NCBI RefSeq assembly: GCF_026544205.1
Contig: NZ_JALNUI010000020.1
Span: forward strand, 1-64,000
Reading direction: 5' to 3'
Length of the DNA: 64,000 nt
DNA from: Curtobacterium sp. GC_Cur_3
GTDB lineage: Bacteria; Actinomycetota; Actinomycetes; Actinomycetales; Microbacteriaceae
This document shows, one piece after another, positions 45,727 through 55,162 of the stretch. The position numbers and the translations under genes were made by a program. Numbering within the stretch: position 1 is the first letter of the stretch; each line of letters starts with the position of its first letter. The notes under the pieces were generated by a model, which saw only the letters and a list, made by a program, of their open reading frames with translations, had not been told where the DNA came from and made no database searches.

Positions 45727-46343
45727 CGTCGTCCCCACGCCGCATCCTGTTCGTCTGCGAGGGCAACGTCTGTCGCTCGCCGTACGCCGCGATGGCGTTC
45801 CAGCAGCAGTGGCGAGCCGTCCCGAGCGCACGGCAGACCGTGACGGCGAGCGCTGGGACGCGTGCGCCCTCTGGTGCCCTGGCGCACGAGCAACTCCGGA
45901 CGCTGGGGCTGGAGGCAGCCCCGCTCGACGTCCATCGGGCACGGTCCGTCGACGACGTCGACCTCCGGCAGCAGGACCTCGTCGTCACCATGGAGCGGCG
46001 GCACCGGCAGGCCGTGCTCGAGCGTGCTCCGCAACTCGTCCGCCGGACCTTCACGCTCGGCGAGGTCGCGCGGATCGCCGAGCCGCTGCTCGCGGGCGGG
46101 ATCGACACGGCAACGGCGCACGACGAGTTCCACGACCTCCTCGCGCGCTTCCGGCTCGCCGCTCCGGCTCCGTCATCGACGGGGCCGAGCGACGACGTCC
46201 CGGACCCCGTCCGCGGGGACGGTGCTGACTTCCGCCGGATGGCAACACGCATCGACCACGACCTCGACCTGCTCGTCACGCTGCTCGTCCGCTTCGACGC
46301 CGTTCTCGCCGACGACACCAGGAACCCGGGGGCGGGGCGATGA
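45723..46343 (+). CDS. Low molecular weight protein-tyrosine phosphatase (Wzb type)
   Basis: 206-residue phosphatase. The P-loop CEGNVCRS places the nucleophile at Cys12 and Arg18 (CX5R). The general-acid Asp is in DDVPDPVRGDGADF near the C-terminus. Longer than the classical 150 residues because of an insertion before the DP motif, as seen in actinobacterial forms. It overlaps the kinase gene by 4 bp, so the kinase and phosphatase are co-translated. Confidence 0.9.
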   Translation: MTSSPRRILFVCEGNVCRSPYAAMAFQQQWRAVPSARQTVTASAGTRAPSGALAHEQLRTLGLEAAPLDVHRARSVDDVDLRQQDLVVTMERRHRQAVLERAPQLVRRTFTLGEVARIAEPLLAGGIDTATAHDEFHDLLARFRLAAPAPSSTGPSDDVPDPVRGDGADFRRMATRIDHDLDLLVTLLVRFDAVLADDTRNPGAGR

Positions 46344-47446
46344 ACCGCGGTCTGATCGTCCACGAGTGGATCGAGCGCGTCGGGGGTGCCGAGCGAGTCC
46401 TCGACGAGTTCGCCGCGGCCTTCCCGGATGCGGACATCCTGTGCCTCTGGAACGACCATCCCGGGCGGTTCCGTCCTGGGCGGGTGCACGAGAGCGCCGT
46501 CGCGCGGACACCGCTCCGGGGTCGGAAGGCCGCTGCACTCCCGCTCATGCCGCTCGTCTGGCGGCGGTCTGCCCGCCCCCTCGGCACGCATGACTGGGCG
46601 CTGGTCAGCTCGCACCTCTTCGCACACCACGTCCGGGTGCCGGGTGTCGACCCGCGCCGGCAGTTCACGTACGCGCACACGCCGGCGCGCTACCTCTGGA
46701 CGCCCGAACTCGACGAACGCGGGCGCTCGCTCCCCGCCCGAGCCATCGCGCCGATGTTCCGTCACATCGACCGTCGGAGCGCCGTCGCGCTGCAGAACCT
46801 CGCCGTCAACAGCGCCTTCGTCCAGGAGCGTGTCCGGCGCACCTGGGGAGTCGACTCGGTCGTGATCCACCCTCCGGTGGACATCGAACGCGTGCGCCGC
46901 GCCGTGCTCGACCTCCGTGCTGCCGATGCCGAGGACCAGGCCGTCCTCGAGTCCCTCCCTGAGGGCTTCGTCCTCGGCGCCTCGCGCTTCGTCCCGTACA
47001 AGCGCCTGGACACCGTCATCGCGATGGGAGCAGCGACCGGCCGTCCGGTCGTGATCGCCGGCTCCGGCCCGGACGAATCGCGCCTCCGCGCGCTCGCCGC
47101 GGCGTCCAACGCCGACGTCCGCTTCGTCATCGCTCCGTCGGACGCCCTGTTGGCGAACCTGCTCGATCGAGCGTCGGTCCTGGCCTTCCCCGGCGTCGAG
47201 GACTTCGGCATCCTGCCGGTGGAGGCCCTCGCCGTCGGCACCCCCGTGGTCGTCGCCGACCGCGGAGGCACGAGGGAGTCCGTCTCGGACCGCAGCGGTG
47301 TCCGGCTGCCCGACACCGAGCCGTCCACACTGCGGGACGCCGTCGAACGCGCGGTCGTGCTGGACCCCGACGACTGCGCACGCGATGCCGACCGCTTCGC
47401 CGTGCCCACCTTCCGACAGGAGCTCCGCGCGTGGATGTCGATCTGA
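46340..47446 (+). CDS. Glycosyltransferase, GT4 type
   Basis: 368-residue GT-B enzyme. N-terminal VHEWIERVGGAERVLDEFAAAFP and YAHTPARYLWTPE are typical of WbaZ-like mannosyltransferases. The C-terminal E-x7-E region is GVEDFGILPVEALAVGTPVV. It probably adds a sugar to the lipid-linked repeat unit; donor uncertain. It overlaps the phosphatase by 4 bp and the next glycosyltransferase by 16 bp. Confidence 0.87.
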   Translation: MNRGLIVHEWIERVGGAERVLDEFAAAFPDADILCLWNDHPGRFRPGRVHESAVARTPLRGRKAAALPLMPLVWRRSARPLGTHDWALVSSHLFAHHVRVPGVDPRRQFTYAHTPARYLWTPELDERGRSLPARAIAPMFRHIDRRSAVALQNLAVNSAFVQERVRRTWGVDSVVIHPPVDIERVRRAVLDLRAADAEDQAVLESLPEGFVLGASRFVPYKRLDTVIAMGAATGRPVVIAGSGPDESRLRALAAASNADVRFVIAPSDALLANLLDRASVLAFPGVEDFGILPVEALAVGTPVVVADRGGTRESVSDRSGVRLPDTEPSTLRDAVERAVVLDPDDCARDADRFAVPTFRQELRAWMSI

Positions 47447-48615
47447 CCGCACGCGACCACCGACCGGTCGTCGCCTTCGTCACGCACTCGGCAGAGCTCT
47501 CCGGGGCTGAACTGTTCATCCTCCGCATCGCCGGAGCCACGCGCCGCGTCCGTCCGCTCGTCGTCCTCGGCGAGCACGGTCCGATCGAGGCCGCCCTCCG
47601 CGCTGCGGGTGTCGAGCACGTGGTCATCCCCCTCACAGAGACCGTGGCGTCGCACACCGAGCAGACCGGTGGGGGCGTTCGCGACGCGTTGGGGAAGGTC
47701 TCCGGGGCGGCGGCGACGGCCGTTCGCCTCGCCGGGCTGCTCCGCCGTCACGAGGTCGCGCTGGTGACGACGCACTCGGCGAAGGCGCATGTCTACGGCG
47801 CGCTCGCCGGACGACTCGCACGGGTGCCCGTAGTCGCACACGCGCACAGCGTCGTCGGGAAAGAGGACGACACGAGCTGGAACGCGCGCTTGCTCCGCGT
47901 GGTGTTCGCCGTCCTGCCGCACGGCAGAGTGGCGAACTCCCGTGCCACCGCCGCGTCGCTGCTCCCGCCACGTCGTCGGACGACCCGGACCAGCGATGCC
48001 GCGGTCGTCCGGTGTCCGGTGTCACTGCCGGACCGGGTCGCCGACGCGCCCGCGCGGACCCTGTTCGTGCTCGCCGGACGGGTGTCCGAGACGAAGGGGC
48101 AGGACGTCGCCCTGCGGGCGTTCGCACTCGCCCGCGCAGCAGGGATCGACCCCGACGCACGGCTGCGCATCGTGGGGGAGGCCCTCTTCGACCGCGACCG
48201 GGCCTTCGCGGCGGCACTCCCCGCGCTCGCCGTGGAACTCGGCATCGCCGACGCCGTCGACTTCATCGGGCACGTGGACGGCGTCGCGCAGGAGTTCGCC
48301 GCGGCCTCCGTCGCGCTGCACGCCAGTCCCGTCGCCGAGGGCTTCGGGCAGGTGGTCATCGAGGCCATGGCGTCCGGCCGACCAGTGATCGCGAGCGCTG
48401 CCGGTGCGCCGGGCGAGATGATCGTCGACGGGGTCGACGGCTTCCTGGTGGCACCGGGCGACGCAGCCGCGATGGCCGACGCGATGCTGCGGCTCGCGAG
48501 CGATCCGGAGCTCCGAGCCCGAGTGGGTGCCGCAGCGCGCGTGAGCGCGGAACGGTACCGGCTCGACCGCGTGGTCGAGGACTGGGAGCAGGCGGTGACG
48601 CCGCACCTGCGGTGA
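47431..48615 (+). CDS. Glycosyltransferase, GT4 family
   Basis: 394-residue GT-B glycosyltransferase. The nucleotide-sugar region shows EGFGQVVIEAMASGRPVIAS near the C-terminus; the N-terminal acceptor domain has AELSGAELFILRIA. The start is GTG 47431 after AGGAGC. It ends the plus-strand EPS unit, at a long hairpin terminator. Sugar specificity is not determinable. Confidence 0.88.
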   Translation: MDVDLTARDHRPVVAFVTHSAELSGAELFILRIAGATRRVRPLVVLGEHGPIEAALRAAGVEHVVIPLTETVASHTEQTGGGVRDALGKVSGAAATAVRLAGLLRRHEVALVTTHSAKAHVYGALAGRLARVPVVAHAHSVVGKEDDTSWNARLLRVVFAVLPHGRVANSRATAASLLPPRRRTTRTSDAAVVRCPVSLPDRVADAPARTLFVLAGRVSETKGQDVALRAFALARAAGIDPDARLRIVGEALFDRDRAFAAALPALAVELGIADAVDFIGHVDGVAQEFAAASVALHASPVAEGFGQVVIEAMASGRPVIASAAGAPGEMIVDGVDGFLVAPGDAAAMADAMLRLASDPELRARVGAAARVSAERYRLDRVVEDWEQAVTPHLR

Positions 48616-48616
48616 A

Positions 48617-48681
48617 CGCGACCACGAACGGGAGGCACGGTGCGGGTCCGACCCGCACCGTGCCTCCCGTCCGTGGTCGCG
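48617..48681. terminator. 65-nt bidirectional hairpin terminator
   Basis: Inner arms of 19 bp (CGGGAGGCACGGTGCGGGT pairs with 48651-48669) around CCG, extended after a 2-nt mismatch on each side by CGCGACCACG/CGTGGTCGCG. It fills the gap between the convergent glycosyltransferase and flippase genes. Confidence 0.75.
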
Positions 48682-48683
48682 TC

Positions 48684-50198
48684 TCAGCCCGCGGAGGCCG
48701 GCTCCGGAACGCGGTGCAGGACGACCCTGCCGACGCCACGCAGGGTGCGGCGCGTGGCCGGGATGACGAGTAGGAGTGCCACCCAGAGCCCGGCGGCCAC
48801 CGCAGCGCCGACCACGAGCGTGATCAGGGGTGCGGCCTCGAGCGGGACGACGACGGCAGCGACTCCCGCGGCGCAGACGACCGCGATCCCGGCCGGCGCG
48901 ATGAGCGGGACCAGGAGGTCGCGGAGGCCGAGGCCGCTCCTGCCCGCGATGACGAGGTACCCGGGAACGACGAGCAGGACCGCCGAGACGGACGAGCCGG
49001 CAGCCACGCCCTGCACGCCCCACACGGCACCGATGCCGTAGGCGGCGATCGTCCCCGGGCGGCTGACGAGGCACTCCCAGAGCGTCTGTCTGCCGGCGAG
49101 CCCGTGTGCGAACGCCACCACGACGGTGATGCCGGCGACGACACTCGCCATCGCCATGGGGATCATGGCGCGGAACAGCGTCGCCGAACCCGACCAGGCA
49201 GGGCCGAAGAGCGTGACCACCACCGGTTCAGCCAGGACGGCGAGGACCGCGAACACCGGCCACAGGACGCTGCAGGAGAGCGTCAGCAGTGCCCGGTAGG
49301 CGGCGCGGAAGCGGTCGGGTTCGTCGATCATGCGGGCGAGTGCCGGAACGGCGACGCGACGCAGTGGACCGTTGACCTGCTCGATCGGCAGCACCGCGAG
49401 CTGTGCTGCCTGGACGTAGAGACCAGCTGCTGCGTTGCCGAAGAGCGCGGCGACGATGATCCGGTCGATGCTCCGGACGGCCCAGTCGAGCGCCTGCGAG
49501 ACCGTGGCGTTCCCCGCGAACGCGAGTTCGCTGCGCAGCGTTCGGAGCTGTGCTGGCCGACCGGGGCGCCACGGGCACGCCGTGACCACGATGCCGCAGA
49601 GCACCACGGCGTAGGACGCCGACTGGACGAGCAGCGCCGCGGCACCGCCGCCGGTGGCTGCGATCATGACCGCGACGACGCAGGAGACGACGGCTGCGCT
49701 GACCTCGGCGGTGCCGATCAGGCCGAAGCGCAGGTTCCGGGCGAGCAAGGCCGTCGGCACGGCGCTGACGCCGGCCGCGAGGAACACCACCGCCAGTGTC
49801 GGGAACGTGAGCACGCCGGCCGGCAGCGCATCCGGGGGCACGATGCACGTCAGCACGGCGAACACCGCCGCGACGGCCGAGCCCACCGTGACGGTCAGCC
49901 GGTGCAGCGTGCTCACGGCGGCCGCCGTCAGGGTCTGCGCTCGGCCGATGAGCCAGGTGATCCCCCCTGACCGGACGAGTTCGGCACCCATGACGGCGAC
50001 CAGGGCGGTCGCCGCGGCGCCGTAGTGCGCCGGGCCGACGAGGCGCGCCACGATGACCATCGTGGCGAGCTGGACCACGAACCGAGTCCACGTGGAGACC
50101 GCCGAGGTGAGGGCACCGCGGGTGGCAGCGGTGCCCAGGCTCCGTGTCTCGGCCCAGTCGGCTTCTGTGGTTCGTCGGTGCATGGTGCGTCCGGTCAC
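48684..50198 (-). CDS. Polysaccharide flippase (Wzx-like, MATE/MOP superfamily)
   Basis: 504 residues with about 12-14 spans. VIVARLVGPAHYGAAATALVAV near the N-terminus and ALLARNLRFGLI, VNGPLRRVAVPALARM later are typical of lipopolysaccharide/exopolysaccharide flippases. It should move lipid-linked repeat units across the membrane before polymerisation. Start GTG 50198; ATG 50183 is an alternative, neither with a strong ribosome-binding site. Confidence 0.87.
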   Translation of the reverse strand: MTGRTMHRRTTEADWAETRSLGTAATRGALTSAVSTWTRFVVQLATMVIVARLVGPAHYGAAATALVAVMGAELVRSGGITWLIGRAQTLTAAAVSTLHRLTVTVGSAVAAVFAVLTCIVPPDALPAGVLTFPTLAVVFLAAGVSAVPTALLARNLRFGLIGTAEVSAAVVSCVVAVMIAATGGGAAALLVQSASYAVVLCGIVVTACPWRPGRPAQLRTLRSELAFAGNATVSQALDWAVRSIDRIIVAALFGNAAAGLYVQAAQLAVLPIEQVNGPLRRVAVPALARMIDEPDRFRAAYRALLTLSCSVLWPVFAVLAVLAEPVVVTLFGPAWSGSATLFRAMIPMAMASVVAGITVVVAFAHGLAGRQTLWECLVSRPGTIAAYGIGAVWGVQGVAAGSSVSAVLLVVPGYLVIAGRSGLGLRDLLVPLIAPAGIAVVCAAGVAAVVVPLEAAPLITLVVGAAVAAGLWVALLLVIPATRRTLRGVGRVVLHRVPEPASAG

Positions 50199-50215
50199 GG
50201 GGGAGTCAGCGCGCG

Positions 50216-50677
50216 TCAGCGCTGGACGGTGTTCTGCTTGCCCTTGTCGTCGACCTCCGGCTTCGAGGCCGTGGTGATGCGGTTGCCGTCACCGTCGATC
50301 GTGAGCTTCTCGACGGACTTGACGTCGATGCCGTTGATCGCGCCCTTGACGGTCAGGGACGTGACCGCACCGAGGTGGATGATCGCGTTGCTCGACTCGA
50401 CGATGACGGTGGTGCAGTCGCCGACGGAGACTTCCTTGTTGTTCATGTCCGCGATCGTCGCGGTTCCGTCAGTGCACTCCGCGGCGCCCTGCTCCAGCGC
50501 GGGGCGTGTCGCCTGTGACGTGGGGTTCGCGCTGGCCGAGGTGGAGGGCTTCTGTGACGTCGTCGAAGTCGGCGAGCCCGACGGTCCGTCGCTGCGGTCA
50601 GTCGAGCTGCAGCCGGTGAGCAGCACAGCGGTGGTGACGGTGACGACGAGGAGGGAAGCGAGGTGACGGGCGTTCAT
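50216..50677 (-). CDS. DUF3060 lipoprotein
   Basis: 153 residues. Lipobox LLTGC (Cys23) after a standard signal, then a Ser/Thr/Pro-rich linker and a C-terminal part with repeated short beta units (NAIIHLGAVTSLTVKGAINGIDV, KLTIDGDGNRITT), the DUF3060 beta-helix pattern. Surface exposed; function unknown. It may be co-transcribed with the flippase 17 bp downstream. GAAAGG before ATG 50677 is the ribosome-binding site. Confidence 0.8.
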   Translation of the reverse strand: MNARHLASLLVVTVTTAVLLTGCSSTDRSDGPSGSPTSTTSQKPSTSASANPTSQATRPALEQGAAECTDGTATIADMNNKEVSVGDCTTVIVESSNAIIHLGAVTSLTVKGAINGIDVKSVEKLTIDGDGNRITTASKPEVDDKGKQNTVQR

Positions 50678-50713
50678 GGAGAACCTTTCGATCGGTTGAC
50701 ATTGATATTCTAG

Positions 50714-50730
50714 CAGTTGAAATGCAAAAC
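50714..50730. promoter_or_regulatory. EPS-locus shared motif, copy 2
   Basis: CAGTTGAAATGCAAAAC, 37 bp upstream of the DUF3060 gene. On the minus strand TAGAAT (50713-50708) follows as a possible -10. Same motif as 44254-44270 and, less well, 55076-55092. Confidence 0.45.
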
Positions 50731-50773
50731 GGGGCGCTCCTTCCGGAGCGCCCCGTCGTCGGTGCTGGTCGGG

Positions 50774-53700
50774 CTACCGCTGCACGGTCACGTTGATGCC
50801 GGCCATCTGGTACTTGCCGCCCTTCGTGTGCTGCGAGGCCCAGAACTGGTAGGGGCCCTCACGCAGGTCGAGGGTGGAGGCCAGGGACCAGCTGCCGTCG
50901 ACGACAGTCGTGGAGCCGAACGGCGTCGAGTTGCTGAAGTCGGTCCCGGAGACCTGGATCTCCGCGCCGGTCAGGCCGGTGCCGGTGAACGTGAAGCCGC
51001 CCTGGCCGCTCACCGTGGAGAGGTTCTCCGGACTGGTCACGGCGAAGTCGCCCTGGACCCCGTAGTCGAGCTCCACCCCGATGCCGGTGGACGTGCTGCC
51101 GTTCAGCGTCTGCGTGACGGTGAGCTGCTGCTTGCCCCACCCGACCTTCGAGGGGTCGATGCCGAGGTCGTAGTAGCCGTTCGGGTCGGTGATCGTCGTG
51201 GTGGCGATCTCCGTGCCCGAGGCGTCCTTCACCGAGATCGTGGCACCGGTGAGGCCCTGGCCACGAATCGCAGCCCAGGCGTTGACGTCGGTCTTGAAGT
51301 AGCCCTCGGCCGTCGGGGCCGCGGTGCGTGCCTGTTCGACGGTGACGTTGGTGCCCTTCACGACGACCTTGCCGCCCTTGGTGAACTGGCCGAGCCAGAA
51401 CTGGTAGTTGCCCGTGGTGAGCGTGATGTCCGTGTTGGAGACTGCCCAGGCGTCGTTCGCGACCGTGGTGGATCCGAGCTGGGTGTCGTCACCCGTGCCG
51501 AGGTCGTTGCCCCACACCTTGAGCAGGCCGCCGGTGTTGCCGGTGCCGGTGAAGGAGAGGTCCTTGTTGCCGATGGTGGACCCGTTCTCAGGCGTCGTGA
51601 ACGCGGGGTCGTTCTGCCCGTAGTCCAGCTCGACGGTGACGGCGTCGGAGGTCGCACCGTTCAGGGTCTGGCTGACCGAGAGGTCCTGCTTGCCGAAGCC
51701 GACCTTCGACGGGTCGATCGCGACGCTGTAGATCCCGGACGGGTCCGTGATCGTGGTCTCGGCGACGACGTTCCCGGCGGTGTCCTTCACCGTGACCGTT
51801 GCACCAGGGGCGCCGGTACCGCGGACGCTGGCCCACTGGGTGACGTCCGCCGCGAACTCACCACGCGCCGTCGGGGCCGCAGGGCGTGCCTGTTCGACGG
51901 TGACGTTGGTGCCCTTCACGACGACCTTGCCGCCCTTGGTGAACTGGCCGAGCCAGAACTGGTAGTTGCCCGGGGTGAGCGTGACGTCCGTGTTGGAGAC
52001 TGCCCAGGCGTCGTTCGCGACCGTGGTGGATCCGAGCTGGGTGTCGTCACCCGCGCCGAGGTCGTTGCCCCACACCTTGAGCAGGCCGCCGGTGTTGCCG
52101 GTGCCGGTGAAGGAGAGGTCCTTGTTGCCGATGGTGGACCCGTTCGCGGGCGTCGTGAACGCGGGGTCGTTCTGCCCGTAGTCGAGTGAGGCTGCGGCGC
52201 CCGTGGACTCCTGGCTGTCGACGGTCTGGGTGACGGTGAAGTCCTGCTTGCCGTAGCCGACCTTGGACGGGTCGATGACGATGTCGAACGCGCCGGTGCC
52301 GTTGGCGGTGCCGGTGGCGATGGTGTCGCCTGCGGCGTTCTTCACGGTGATGTCTGCGTTGGCCTCGCCCTTGCCCCGGATGCCGGCCCACTGGGTGACG
52401 TCCTGGCTGAAGTAGCCCTCGACCTCGGTCGGAGCCGACGGTGCGTTGCGGTTGACGGTGATGTTGGTGCCCGTGACCTCGACCTTGCCGCCCTTGGTGA
52501 ACTGCGCGGCCCAGAACTGGTAGGGCCCGGTCGGGAGGGTGAGGTCGGAGTTGGTGATGCTCCAGGCGTCGTCGGCCACGGTCGTGGTGCCGATGTCGGT
52601 GCTGTCGGAGAAGTCGTTGCCCGAGAGCACGAGCTTGCCGCCGGTGTTGCCGGTCCCGGTGAAGCGGAAGTCGGTGTTGCCGATCGTGGAGCCGTCAGCG
52701 GGGGTGGAGATCACCGGGGTGTTCTGCCCGTAGTCCAGTTCGACTGCCACCCCGTCGGACTCCTGGTCCTCGACGGTCTGGGTGACGGTGAGGTCCTGCT
52801 TGCCGTAGCCGACCTTCGACGGGTCGATCCGGACCGTGTACGCGCCCGAGCTGTTCGCCGTGGTGGTGGCGATGGTGTCGCCTGCGGCGTTCTTCACGGT
52901 GATGGCCGCGTTCGCCTCGCCCGTGCCTCGGATGCCAGCCCACGCCTCGACGTCCGCATCGAAGAAGCCGGTCGCACTCGGAGCAGCGGGACCGTTCGCC
53001 TCGATGGTGGTCGCGGTGGTGCTCGTGGTGTCGTACGACCCCTCCGTTGCCGTGCCCGTGAGCTTCGTGCTCATGGAGGGCTTCCCGGCCGCTGCACCCT
53101 CGGGGGTGTTCACGTCGATGTTCCAGCGCATCAGCGACGCGTCGGGGAGGTTCCAGGTCGTGGTGGTGGTCGCGAAGTCATAGGTGTACTTCGTGCCGTC
53201 CTCGGAACGAACCCCGTTGGTCAGGGTCATGGCGGAGTTCGTCCAGGCATCCTCACCCGGCTTCTTGAACGAACCCTCGATCCTGCCCTGGTCCTCGGCG
53301 AACGTGGTGCCCTCGGGCGCGGTGAACTCGACCTTGCCCTGCGGACGGCTGATCGAACCGTTGGTCTTGAACAGGGACTCCACCGAGGTGACCTCGCCAC
53401 GCTCGAGCGTGATGGCGGTGCCGTCCTGGCCGGAGATCGTGGCGTCGTTGATGACGACCTCGAGGTCCTTCGAGTCGTGCTCCTCGCCGTCGATCTCCTG
53501 CACCACGTGCAATGGGTTCGTCCCGCGGTCGAGATCGTCGACCGTGATGCTCCACGCACCGGTCTCAGCGTCGGCTTCGACACTCTTGTCGCCGATCGTG
53601 ATCGTCGCGCCTGGGGTTGCGGAACCCGAGATGACCGCGGTCTTGCCTGCGTGGTCGATCGAACCGATGTTCGCGACCAGGTCGACGACCGAGGTGCCGA

Positions 53701-54985
53701 CCGTTGTGGTCGTTGAACCCTGCGCACGGAAGTCATTCGTGCTGCTCGTCCCGCTGAAGTCGAAGTCCATCGCGCTCGAGCCCTCCGGGGCGTCTGCGGC
53801 GGCCGTGACGTCGATCATGAAGCGGTACTGCTGGTCTGCGGCGCGCTCGCTTGCCCAGTCTGCGTCGAACGTGAGGGTCGTGTTGTCGTCGGACAGACGG
53901 CCGTTCGAGAGCGGGATGGAGGTGGAAGCGTTCCACGCGGTGTTGCCGACGCGCCGCCACGAACCCTGGACGGTGTCCTGCTCCGAGAAGGTCGCGCCGT
54001 CCGGAGCGGTCAGCGTGACTGTGCCCTTCGTGCCGGTGCGAGAGACGCGGTTCTCGACGACGAACGGCACCTGGGTGGTCTCGCCACGCTTGAGTTCGAC
54101 GGGCCCCTGATCGACGCCGAAGAGGCCGCCGCCCTCGACGATCGTGGCGGAGACCGTCTTCCGGTCGAACTCGGTGCCGTCGATCTTCTGGATCGCGACC
54201 AGGTCGCTCTTGCCCGCGGCAAGCCCGCTGACTGTCATCGACCACTTGCCATCCGTGCCGACGTCCGCGCTTTGCTCACCGATCGACACCTTCGCCCCCG
54301 GCGTCGCAGTCCCCGACACCACCGCGGTCTTCGCGAGGTTGTTCACGGTCCCCACTGCCGCGGAGAGAGCTCGCTTCTCGCTGGCTTCAACGAGCTCACT
54401 GACGCCGGAGAATTCGTAACAGCTGCCACCGAGGAACATCTTCTGCAGCCCCACGGACGGTGCTGCAGCGCCGGTCCTCATCGTACCGAGCGCTTCGTTG
54501 TAAGAGACATTGGTGAGTCTCCCGGAGTCCGAGATCCGGAACTGCCCTGCGGCATTGGTGCACGGCGAAGTCGTGACGCTGGAAGAGGAGACTCCGATGC
54601 CCTTCCCGAAGACTGCGTTGTCGTGCACGGCCATGTAGACGCATCCGTTGTTGTTGTCCTTGAAGGACACGGATCCGTCGTCGAACTTGTAGACGGTGAC
54701 CCGGGGGGCGGCGGCTTCCGCAGCTGCCTTGGTTGTGTAAGTCCGCAGTTGCCCGTAGAAGCCAGCTTCATACGGCAGCGCCGCGTCGCGGAGTGCTGCA
54801 TAGCCGGAGCCGTACTTGAAGTAGAACGGCGCAGTACCGAGGCTCACCGGTGATGCGGCGCTCACCGTCGGTTCCGCGAGCGCAGCGGGCGCTCCGAAGG
54901 ACAGGCCGGAGACGATGGTGGCTGCGGCCAGTCCGGCCGCACCCATGGACTTGAGGGCAGTTGACGCCCTCTTCTTGTGAGACAT
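50774..54985 (-). CDS. Large secreted repeat protein with Ig-like domains
   Basis: 1403 residues. Signal peptide (MSHKKRASTALKSMGAAGLA..., cleavage after ALA near 38). A unique N-domain of about 160 residues with Cys and aromatic residues follows, then two Ig-like blocks (VNNLAKTAVVSGTATPGAKV and IDHAGKTAVISGSATPGATI types), then four tandem blocks of about 186 residues, each opening W(A)xxRGxG and containing ITVKNAAGDTIAT-like, DPSKVGxGKQ and YQFWxxQFTKGGK motifs. There is no LPXTG or C-terminal span. Likely an extracellular adhesin or matrix protein. Start ATG 54985 chosen because GAAAG is too close to ATG 54991. Confidence 0.85.
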   Translation of the reverse strand: MSHKKRASTALKSMGAAGLAAATIVSGLSFGAPAALAEPTVSAASPVSLGTAPFYFKYGSGYAALRDAALPYEAGFYGQLRTYTTKAAAEAAAPRVTVYKFDDGSVSFKDNNNGCVYMAVHDNAVFGKGIGVSSSSVTTSPCTNAAGQFRISDSGRLTNVSYNEALGTMRTGAAAPSVGLQKMFLGGSCYEFSGVSELVEASEKRALSAAVGTVNNLAKTAVVSGTATPGAKVSIGEQSADVGTDGKWSMTVSGLAAGKSDLVAIQKIDGTEFDRKTVSATIVEGGGLFGVDQGPVELKRGETTQVPFVVENRVSRTGTKGTVTLTAPDGATFSEQDTVQGSWRRVGNTAWNASTSIPLSNGRLSDDNTTLTFDADWASERAADQQYRFMIDVTAAADAPEGSSAMDFDFSGTSSTNDFRAQGSTTTTVGTSVVDLVANIGSIDHAGKTAVISGSATPGATITIGDKSVEADAETGAWSITVDDLDRGTNPLHVVQEIDGEEHDSKDLEVVINDATISGQDGTAITLERGEVTSVESLFKTNGSISRPQGKVEFTAPEGTTFAEDQGRIEGSFKKPGEDAWTNSAMTLTNGVRSEDGTKYTYDFATTTTTWNLPDASLMRWNIDVNTPEGAAAGKPSMSTKLTGTATEGSYDTTSTTATTIEANGPAAPSATGFFDADVEAWAGIRGTGEANAAITVKNAAGDTIATTTANSSGAYTVRIDPSKVGYGKQDLTVTQTVEDQESDGVAVELDYGQNTPVISTPADGSTIGNTDFRFTGTGNTGGKLVLSGNDFSDSTDIGTTTVADDAWSITNSDLTLPTGPYQFWAAQFTKGGKVEVTGTNITVNRNAPSAPTEVEGYFSQDVTQWAGIRGKGEANADITVKNAAGDTIATGTANGTGAFDIVIDPSKVGYGKQDFTVTQTVDSQESTGAAASLDYGQNDPAFTTPANGSTIGNKDLSFTGTGNTGGLLKVWGNDLGAGDDTQLGSTTVANDAWAVSNTDVTLTPGNYQFWLGQFTKGGKVVVKGTNVTVEQARPAAPTARGEFAADVTQWASVRGTGAPGATVTVKDTAGNVVAETTITDPSGIYSVAIDPSKVGFGKQDLSVSQTLNGATSDAVTVELDYGQNDPAFTTPENGSTIGNKDLSFTGTGNTGGLLKVWGNDLGTGDDTQLGSTTVANDAWAVSNTDITLTTGNYQFWLGQFTKGGKVVVKGTNVTVEQARTAAPTAEGYFKTDVNAWAAIRGQGLTGATISVKDASGTEIATTTITDPNGYYDLGIDPSKVGWGKQQLTVTQTLNGSTSTGIGVELDYGVQGDFAVTSPENLSTVSGQGGFTFTGTGLTGAEIQVSGTDFSNSTPFGSTTVVDGSWSLASTLDLREGPYQFWASQHTKGGKYQMAGINVTVQR
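51309..51625. repeat. Near-identical 317-bp segment of the repeat protein gene, copy A
   Basis: Matches 51867-52183 almost base for base at a 558-bp offset (186 codons). The rest of each 186-residue unit is clearly more diverged, which points to a recent exchange between repeats. Confidence 0.75.
51867..52183. repeat. Near-identical 317-bp segment of the repeat protein gene, copy B
   Basis: Partner of 51309-51625. Both encode the module with GNKDLSFTGTGNTGGLLKVW and NYQFWLGQFTKGGKVVVKG; the few differences change residues such as Ala/Thr or Glu/Ala. Confidence 0.75.
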
Positions 54986-55075
54986 GTGCATCTTTCAGGA
55001 CAGGCCGCATCGAGCGCGGCTTGCGGGAAGGGAGCAGTTGCGCCTCTTGCGGTGCAACGTGTGTATCAAGAATAT

Positions 55076-55092
55076 CATTTGAAATACGAACG
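55076..55092. promoter_or_regulatory. EPS-locus shared motif, copy 3 (weak)
   Basis: CATTTGAAATACGAACG, about 90 bp upstream of the repeat-protein gene and in an AT-rich pocket. It shares TTGAAAT and neighbouring bases with the other two copies. Confidence 0.3.
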
Positions 55093-55126
55093 GACAGCCA
55101 CGCCGCAACCGCTTGGAAACTGGAGA

Positions 55127-55147
55127 GTTGAGTCCGGTCGACGCAAC
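55127..55147. promoter_or_regulatory. HAIR-like HspR operator 1
   Basis: TTGAGT, 7 bp (CCGGTCG), ACGCAA. The HspR-associated inverted repeat is CTTGAGT-N7-ACTCAAG; here the left arm fits and the right arm carries ACGCAA. It lies upstream of the dnaK promoter. Confidence 0.7.
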
Positions 55148-55162
55148 TCTTGCGACCTTGAC

